The position numbers and the translations under genes are program-made. DNA of 64,000 nucleotides from Endothia cerciana (Eukaryota > Ascomycota > Sordariomycetes > Diaporthales > Cryphonectriaceae): assembly GCA_026119935.1 (NCBI GenBank), contig JALRMH010000043.1:248001-312000 (forward strand), written 5' to 3'. Position 1 is the stretch's first letter. Every line of letters starts with the position of its first letter. Positions 56,632-64,000 of this stretch are shown here, piece by piece. The notes under the pieces are model-generated. The model was not told where the DNA came from. It did no database searches and was given only the letters and a program-made list of their open reading frames with translations.

Positions 56632-57095
56632 CTCGGACCAAGCCCGCCTGGTTTTTCCTGACGACCTGCGACGACGGCCGTTTTGAGAAAGCAGAGCACG
56701 GGTGGGGGTGATCAGCTCCAAGACCCAAGAGCCAGGACGTACAAGAGCTACCAGCCCAGCCCAGCACAGCCCAGCCTTGTCTGGTGGCGACCCCCTACTA
56801 TAGTATGCGGCTGGCTGCCTGGCTGCCTGTCTGTCCGCGCGCTCGTCGCGTCGACCCTCTTTCTCAGTCTCCCGTCCCGAACGCATCCAGGTTCCCACCC
56901 TCTGCCCTGCAGCCTGTCAAGGTTTGCGCGGGTTTCCCTGCGTTGGCCGACCCATGCCTCCGGGTTTGGGAAGGACAGTCGGGGGCTGCATGGGGACGGC
57001 CACGGGGCCCACCGACGGATCAACGGCTGTCGTACTTTTAAGCTTTCTGAATCCCACATGTACCTGTACCTTGACCGACCCATGCTCTGTGGGGC

Positions 57096-57121
57096 ATCTG
57101 ATATGCCTTGATATCTGATAA
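57096..57121 (+). promoter_or_regulatory. tandem SreA-like GATA sites
   Basis: ATCTGATAA at 57113-57121 matches the extended consensus ATCWGATAA of fungal iron-responsive GATA repressors. ATCTGATAT at 57096-57104 differs only in the last base. The two are 17 bp apart, about 480 bp upstream of the ferroxidase start. Confidence 0.6.
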
Positions 57122-58686
57122 GATCCTCACCCGAAAGAGCAGGTCTCCACGGAGGGCGGAGAAGCGGGGCTCAAACAGCTGATTGCACACAAGAATGCAT
57201 CCCATGTATGTATATGTAACCCCCCACCAGGCGGGCAACTCCCACAGGAAGGGAGTCCACACTTTGGACCCTTTCTTTTGTGTAGCATACTGTATACAGT
57301 CATTTTGTTGAGAACATCACTGATGGACATCCCCGAGCAGAAGGACCCGCAGTGGGAGATCTGTCGATACTGCGGTATGAGGGTGGATGAGGGATTAAAT
57401 TGTGTACCTCTGGGGGACTGATTCGTGCATGCTCCATGCCAGTCCGAGTAATGGCCAACATGACTCTTCTCCAGTCTTTATGTTCAATCAGAATGTCACA
57501 CTAGAACCGGCCACGCAGCAACGATGATAAGATGGGGTGCCATCTGGGCAAGGCCCAACCCTCAAAGGGTGGATCAGAACGCCCCCAGCTAATGGAACCA
57601 CAGTGCGGTGACGTTAAGCTATTATCTCACCAAGGAGGGAAGGGATAAGAAGAAGAAATTTAGGACCATTTCCCCCGCGTTATACAGCACACAGACCCCC
57701 TTCATGTACATACGACGATTAATGCCTCGGGGAATGGTGGGCGGGGGAGCACCTCGACTGGACGCCGAAGCAGGAAGCCCCGGTGTTTTTTTGGGCCGGC
57801 GAGACGGACGCGGGTTGAGTAACGTACGTTCCTGGCCGGAAATGACACGTAATACGGGCTGTGGGTTATAAACCTGTCGACAAGTGACAACGCGCCCATG
57901 CTTGGATATTCTGGAGTTGCTTTCCCGGCACGCTTACCAACGGTTCCCTTCCTACATGGTACCACTGGACGGCAGTGATGGGTACATACCCACTGCCGCC
58001 GTGGTAGAAGCCCTAAAGGTTATGTAGTCTCCACCACCCCAGCCGCCCCACTTGGCTGGTTTACTACTTGAGTAGTAGCCTATCCGGCCACCTGAACTCG
58101 GTGCCAGGGCGAGTTCAGTATTTCAAGCTTGATATGGAGTGAGGATGATCGGTTTGTTTCGAGTTCATCACCAACGAATCTAACCTTTGATGTGCATATC
58201 CGTCAGCTTGGATAGCCTCGCAAGGACCTCGCATTGATTCAAGTTATTGTTCCCATTCCAACTCGTCAACAGCCCCCCATGCCTCCTATCCCCAAGCCTC
58301 TGTGAAGAAGGGGGGTGGGGGGGGAGGGGGGAAACGCCCAAAAAACCCAAAAATAAAAATGAGACGTTACTACTACATCTAGTTAGCGAAGAGCACGGCT
58401 GAACTCTAAAACCCAGTGCTTTACAGGGATGATAACCATGTACTATATAGATTAAGAAAAAAAATATAAAAAAAAAGAGTCCCTTTTCACACAGTAGTAC
58501 CGCAGTACATACTGTAGTATCTATACTGTCGACTGGGGTTGTCCATCCTTGGATCCTTGCATGGGGTCGTCCCGGCTTCTTAACGCCCATCCACACCGCG
58601 GTAAATAGTTCGATGGAGGATCAAGTCCTTTGGCAGGCGTACAAGCGACCCGAAAGTCAGAAGGCTGTTTTCAGATTGGCTTCTTT

Positions 58687-58692
58687 GATAAG
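58687..58692 (+). promoter_or_regulatory. GATA site proximal to the iron permease start
   Basis: TTGATAAG about 92 bp before the ATG at 58784. It matches only the GATAAG core, not the extended consensus. Confidence 0.4.
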
Positions 58693-58783
58693 CACGCACC
58701 ATCCTGCCCTCCATCGTCACGGCTCCCCTCGCAGAGCCCTTGGTCTCGCCTGCCCAGCCCAAGACCACACAGTTTTGCCCATC

Positions 58784-60142
58784 ATGACGGTCAACGTCTT
58801 CTCCGTGGCGAGTGAGTGCCCCTACCTCTCCATACGGGATGTTTAGATATGTCTAACGTTTTTTCGTCTTTCCTTTCTTCCCTGCAAAAGTCTTCTTCAT
58901 CTGCTTCCGAGAGTCCCTCGAGACCAGTGTCATCGTCTCTGTCCTTCTGGCCTTCCTCCACCAGACTCTGTCTACCGAGGAAGATCTGGCCACCCGCAAA
59001 CGGCTCAACAAGCAAGTAGGTCTCAGCCCCGTCAGACGGCGATGCAGCTTGTCACTGATATCAGCGCGAACTCCCCTAGGTATGGATTGGCGTGGCCTTG
59101 GGTCTCTTCATCTGCCTCTGCATCGGGGCAGGCATGATCGGCGCGTTCTACACGATCGACCAGGATTACTTCGCCAACACTGAGGACATCTGGGAGGGCG
59201 TTTTTGGAATCATCGCCAGCGTCATCATCTCGCTGATGGGGGCCGCCCTTTTGCGCGTCAACAAGATGCAGGCCAAGTGGCGCGTCAAGCTCATGCTCGC
59301 CCTCGAGGCCAAGGAGAAGCGTGAGGGACGGTGGGCCGACGCCGACGGTATCATGAAGCGTTTCAAGGTGTGGTCGGAGAAGTATATCATGTTTCTGCTC
59401 CCATTCGTTACTGTCCTTCGGGAGGGTCTTGAAGCAGTGGTGTACATCGGCGGTGTCAGCCTGACGGGCCTGCCGGCATCCTCCTTCCCCCTGGCCGTGT
59501 TCTGTGGTATCCTGTGCGGATGCTTCATCGGGTACCTGATCTACAAGTAAGTGCCTCACGCCCACCTTCCCCCCCCCCCCCCCCTTCGACCAGGCCGTCG
59601 GTTAAACTCGTCTTCCCAGGGGTGGCAACACCGCTTCCATGCAGGTCTTCCTGATTATCTCCACCTGCTTCCTCTACCTCATCGCTGCCGGTCTTTTCTC
59701 TAAGGCTGTGTGGTACTTCGAGAACTATGAGTGGACTCAGGTCATCGGCAGCGACGCCTCGGAAACGGGATCAGGCCCTGGGTCCTATGATATCACCAAG
59801 ACTGTCTGGCACGTCAACTGCTGCAACCCCGAAATGAATGGTGGTGGCGGCTGGGGTATCTTTAATGCCATCCTGGGGTGGGAGAACACCGCCACGTACG
59901 GCACGATCATCTCCTACAACGTCTACTGGATTGTCATCATGTGCTGCTTCGTCGCCATGCGCTACCATGAGAAACACGGCCACCTTGGCGCGTTCACCCC
60001 GGTCCTGTCCTGCTTCGGCCTGAGGAAGCGCAAGACCCTGTCCCCCGCCTCGGGAGATGTCGAGGGGTCAGCAGGCGGTGTCGTTGACCACGGAGGACCG
60101 AAGGTGGGAGGCAGAGAGGTTGTGACAGCGACCGACGCTTGA
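58784..60142 (+). CDS. Ftr1-type high-affinity iron permease
   Basis: Plasma-membrane permease that takes Fe(III) from its ferroxidase partner. It has 380 residues from exons 58784-58811, 58891-59015, 59080-59546 and 59620-60142. Seven hydrophobic segments. The first iron motif is RESLE (FFICFRESLETSVIVS), a variant of the REGLE/RETLE motif; the second is REGLE (FVTVLREGLEAVVYIGG). A Gly-rich loop with WHVNCCNPEMNGGGGWG precedes the last span, a typical Ftr1 C-terminal region. The short first exon (MTVNVFSVA) is supported by frame closure. Intron 3 contains C16. A cytosolic tail of about 45 residues ends the protein. Paired head-to-head with the ferroxidase gene. Confidence 0.94.
59569..59584 (+). 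repeat. homopolymer C16 inside intron 3 of the iron permease gene
   Basis: The longest pure C run in the window, on the sense strand, 35 bases before the acceptor. Confidence 0.95.
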
Positions 60143-61940
60143 GGCACCTCGGACTACACTTCTGCGGCACGGACTGGAGCATTAGGTCCGCTACTATTCC
60201 TTGCATGCAGCCAGCGGTCTGCAGGGGACCAGCCCGGAGTCTTGGACCAGTCAAATACCACCCATTTTCGGCTTTCAGTACGGACAGACCACTTTTAAGG
60301 CTCCAGGTCGGCGGTACATGGGGAACTGGGGAACGTCGAGCACGCCAAATTCCTATTTGTACGCATGGGGAAAGGTGTCTCGGCCGAGGGTTATCGGGGA
60401 TGGCCTTTACCTCCGCGCAGTCTGTTACCAGCCGGTCGGGTATATGGTGATACCCGGAGCTTAACTTGGGGAAACCGACGAGAGTGCCCTCACAGACCGG
60501 GAGACAGCATGGCCTTGGACCCCCAATACACATTACATCCTGTGGCTTCCCGAGTTCGTCGAGGTATCGCGTCGAGGTATCCTTCTTTAAAGGCAATATG
60601 ATACATCGCTTTTCAGTTATACAGTGGCTGAAAATATTGGTCGTCATTCGAGGAAATACGCTCAGACCGCTCAGCCTGTCGCTGACATTCTGAACCACCC
60701 CGTACAGTCCAGACATGCCCGTCGGCGAGCAATCTGCAGGTACGTCCCAATATTGCAAGGGCTTATATCGAAATCCCCAGCACTAATGCACCCGGGCAGA
60801 GCGGATGCGCTTCCGAAACCAACGATGAAACCCCACCAGTGATATTAGACCTGGCAAGAAAAAGTAATCAAATGTGATTCGGACGGAAGTGGCGGAAGAG
60901 AGCCGACAGCTCGAACAAGTGACCACTTGTGCCGGCTCAAGTATAATTATATTAACTGGACTTGACTGGCTAACGACCTATGTATGTAATCACCATGCTT
61001 GTCAGTTAGCCATTCATCACTCCCTTACTGACCGACTACATTATCCAATCATAGGATTTGAAAAACCAATCTGGGCCCCCAGTTTATAGTCGACTAGATA
61101 GTCTGTCAGTCAGCTCACACAGGGAGACCACGATCAAGGACTGTCCATTTCGATTCCCAGGAGGGATGATCGGCCTTACTAGCAACTTTTGCCGAGCCAT
61201 CCTATCTGTTGGTCTCCCGCACTTCGTATTTGACGCAACCATTCGCATAGGGTCGGCTGCACTGTCGCTAGATCCAGCCGCCCACGTCACGGGGAGGAGC
61301 GTCAAACCATGCTCGAACGGCTTCCCGCACCGGTGACGGGGGGGGCTATGAGAAGAAAAAGAACAACTTCGTGCATAGTGATACATCTCTTTTCCATTGT
61401 GAGATGCCCGCCCAAAGCGTATTGTTCAGCTTAACTCTTACGCCATCTTGGTAAGCAAGGCTCCTTCTTATCCTCACAACCAAGTAAGTATCATCTATAT
61501 ACAGTAAGCCATAACCCAGCAAGTGCATCTTATCACAGTTACCCAGGCATCAGTTGCACATTCCAAGAAGAAGAAAATCCTCTGACCGGAAGCGTCTAGG
61601 GATACCAGCCCACCATGGAACAGAAGGTCATTATGGATTCCGGACCCTGACACATCAACCACCTCTGATCGTCTGTGTCCTTCACCGGTCCGCTGATCGA
61701 AATTGACTGCAAGCTGTGTGCCTTGACGAAGCAGGGAGTTAAGTGGCAAGGAGTCCGCTCATCTGACCAAGATACAGTTCACATTCGCGGCTTTAATACA
61801 CCGTGTCGAGCCATCCTCGCCTCGCTCCCAAACCAGCGCTACCGTATCGGCCCTCATTTATCATCTCCCCCGAAGTCCTCGTCATCATAAAGATTGCAGC
61901 TCACCTTTTCGATTCCTGTTGAATACAGTTTGTCATCAGC
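60143..61940. other. gene-free stretch
   Basis: About 1.8 kb between the iron permease gene and the acetyltransferase gene, both on +. No frame above ~100 codons shows a family signature. The last few hundred bases are the acetyltransferase promoter. Confidence 0.45.
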
Positions 61941-63023
61941 ATGGGCGACGACGATTCAACATGGGATACATCCACCCTTATCGACGTGCAAACACCCAGC
62001 CTCGGTGATAGTCCCAGCGATGGCCGCGCGAAGACCAAAGCAGGTGACGTACAGGCCAAGGGTCATCCTGAAAGCAACATGAACAAGCCCAACCCCGCAG
62101 ACCGCGTCGCCTTCATGGCAGGACGGGACGACTTCCGGGCAGCCAGAGTGCGGTGTACCCACGCCTGCGTGGAGTACAACAAGATGGCGGAGGATGCACC
62201 AACCGAGGAACGCGCCTCGAAGTGGTTGAGGTGCGTTGCTGAAACTCTTAACAGACTAACCGTCATATCCGGTGGCGGATGGTGCCAATTCTGCTCTTGG
62301 TCGAAAGCAGGAGACCTAACATGTGACAGCATCGTGGATCCAGGCCGGAAAATGAAGATCGACGCCACGCATGCTGTTGCCCTGTCGGATGCATTCAGCA
62401 AGATGAAGGAAGGACAAGCTTCTGGCAGCACCTTGCCTGCACCGCAGATCCCTCGCCCAACCTTTCCCTACGTGAAGATGCCTGTCTTTGTGGACTACGG
62501 CCTAAGAGTGTACATCGGTCCAACGACATTCATCAACCGAAACTGCTTCATCATGGACACACCCGTCGCGGATATCGTCATCGGCGAGCGGTGCCAGATA
62601 GGTCCCAATGTGAACATCATCGGCGTCGGCCACTCCACCAAATACGAGGAGCGCAACGAGCTCGAGACCGGCGTGGCCGGCAGCTGGGGCGCGAAGGTCG
62701 AGATAGGCGACGGCGCCTGGATCGGAGCTGGTAGCACGGTTCTGTATGTCTGGGCTGGGGCCTCACCCCCTTGATGATCCGAAGGCTGATTGTTCGTGTC
62801 CAGGCCTGGAGTCACCATCGGTGAGTACTCGACCATTGGGGCGGGCAGTGTCGTTACTAGGGACGTGCCGCCGCGGTGCGTCGCCGTGGGCAACCCGGCC
62901 AAGGTTCTCTACCTGATTGACGATGAGAGACCGCCTGCAAGGTATGCAAGGATGGCCACGACCCTGGAGGAGGCCTTGGCGATTGGACGTGAGGAGGCGG
63001 ATGGCCCTGGGAGTGAATGCTAG
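61941..63023 (+). CDS. maltose/galactoside O-acetyltransferase-like (LbH hexapeptide) enzyme
   Basis: Acetyl-CoA-dependent O-acetyltransferase with a left-handed beta-helix. It has 307 residues from exons 61941-62230, 62330-62743 and 62804-63023. Intron 1 (99 bp) is in frame and reads open, but a GTGCGT donor and GTGACAG acceptor with the family join KWLS to IVDPGR show it is spliced. An acidic, probably disordered N-terminus of ~55 residues precedes a Mac domain (DRVAFMAGRDDFRAARVRC). The helix follows with hexapeptide turns: VYIGPTTFINRNCFIMD, IVIGERCQIGPNVNIIG, the catalytic His in GVGHSTKYEERNELE, then WIGAGSTVLPGVTIGEY, TIGAGSVVTRDVP and the end GNPAKVLYLID. Acceptor sugar unknown. No signal peptide. 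Confidence 0.9.
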
Positions 63024-64000
63024 GCTTGGGCTGGGGACGACCAATGAGTAGTTGCTTGATCCCTGAGTGAGCATAGGATCTGGGGATGAGGCGAGCACAT
63101 CCCCGGCGGGCACTAGGTTCCTTTTCAGTCTGTTTCATCCATTGCATTGTGTTGGTTCTTCTGAGTTTTGGTTTCCCCAAGTTGCGGTGTATAGATACGT
63201 CGAACAGATTGCATAGCTCCTTATGCAACCAACTTGCTTTACGTTCTATGAATAATCTGCCCATTTGTGCGATCAAAGGAATTTTCCCAGATATTTACAG
63301 TCGTAACTAGCAAATACACGGACCGGATGAAACTCAGCTTGCTAGACTACCAAAAGGAATCCATAGAGCTCCTGCTCCTCACCTTAAAGGACAATGGGCA
63401 GCGTGAACACAAACAATAGCTTACTCAGGGGTCCAAATGGAGACATAAAAGTGGCGACTTCAGATCTAGTGAGAAAAAAGGACTTTCTTCCAATAGAAAA
63501 TACTTACGTTTTCACAGATCCTAGCCTGTTCCTCTCCATATAATACAATTACAAGGTGAGATGATACCACATTCACTGGCACGGGTTTTCCAATGTCCGA
63601 CATAGAGGCTGGTAAGCCCTTATAATAGTCCCATCCACAAATTTGGGCCTATTCACACAATGATTATACAGCTGCAAGGTGTGGCAGTAATACTCTCACT
63701 AGCCCTCACTTTTCTATATCTACGCCAGATGGCAGATATACTTCGACAAGGTGAAGCTTGGCAGGCACAAATAACAACCAAAAATAAAAATGAAAATTCA
63801 TGAAGGTGCTGGATGGATGATCATAATCGTCTGCAGACTGCCACCGACGTCTGAGTTTGCTTTCGACCAGAAATTCTCGTGCCAAAAGAAAAATCCGCAA
63901 CCTTACGCAGTATATACTACATGCCCCGCCAACGATGCCTTCAACAACAATAGACGATACTCCAGGCAGCTTCTGTCGCGGCAGCAACAGCCCCTCAGTG
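63024..64000. other. AT-rich end of window, no gene seen
   Basis: About 1 kb, markedly more AT-rich than the acetyltransferase gene. The 93-codon frame at 63706-63987 (-) has one hydrophobic stretch and no recognised motif. It could be the edge of a gene outside the window, but this is not supported. Confidence 0.4.

Larger units (their letters stand above)
56632..58783. promoter_or_regulatory. divergent promoter of the ferroxidase and iron permease genes
   Basis: About 2.15 kb shared upstream region with no gene of its own. GATA sites occur at 57113-57121 (best), 57096-57104, 57526-57530, 57622-57626 (minus), 57644-57649 and 58687-58692. A G-rich run is at 58316-58331. Iron-dependent repression by a SreA/SRE-type GATA factor is expected for such pairs. 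Confidence 0.6.

Overview
The window is from a filamentous ascomycete (Pezizomycotina, most likely a Sordariomycete). Genes carry several short introns of about 50-110 bp with GT-AG ends and CTNAC-like branch points. Families are typical of moulds: a NADP mannitol dehydrogenase, a Zn2Cys6 regulator with a fungal-specific domain, fungal MFS carriers and a Fet3/Ftr1 iron pair. There is no operon structure and no prokaryotic signal. All exon joins were made by eye. For 15 of the 16 multi-exon models the summed exon length is a multiple of three with conventional junctions; the Zn2Cys6 regulator closes only by using a weak last donor. The exact species cannot be told from the sequence.

Layout. 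0-3.6 kb: the 3' part of an M28 aminopeptidase, a small cupin protein and an HsbA-like secreted protein. 3.6-9.4 kb: decayed DNA with fragments of an AlkB-like gene. 9.4-15.2 kb: a C2H2/coiled-coil protein of unknown role, then a sugar-type MFS carrier divergent from a MmgE/PrpD enzyme. 15.2-24.6 kb: a gene-poor, partly decayed stretch. It holds two ~290-bp direct repeat copies that bracket an intact RTC5/TLD-like gene and a broken O-methyltransferase gene. 24.9-26.8 kb: a DHA1-type MFS carrier.

27.3-35.2 kb: a compact aromatic-acid catabolic cluster. It has a fumarylacetoacetate-hydrolase-family enzyme, a FAD aromatic hydroxylase, a Zn2Cys6 regulator and a gentisate 1,2-dioxygenase-like double cupin. 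Together these fit the route 3-hydroxybenzoate or salicylate, gentisate, maleylpyruvate/fumarylpyruvate, then fumarate plus pyruvate. No maleylpyruvate isomerase is visible. Two of the enzyme genes each contain a GC-AG intron.

35.4-46 kb: a small membrane protein, an epoxide hydrolase pseudogene with many frameshifts, NADP mannitol dehydrogenase, a Nudix ADP-sugar hydrolase and a small conserved fungal protein. 45.9-54.7 kb: about 8.7 kb of GC-rich DNA in which no gene could be supported. 54.7-60.1 kb: a divergent Fet3-type ferroxidase / Ftr1 iron permease pair, which is the reductive iron uptake system. Two GATA-type iron-regulator-like sites lie in the shared promoter. 61.9-63.0 kb: a maltose/galactoside O-acetyltransferase-like enzyme. 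The last kilobase is AT-rich and empty.

Homopolymer C or G tracts of 10-16 bases recur through the window, including inside introns of both iron genes.
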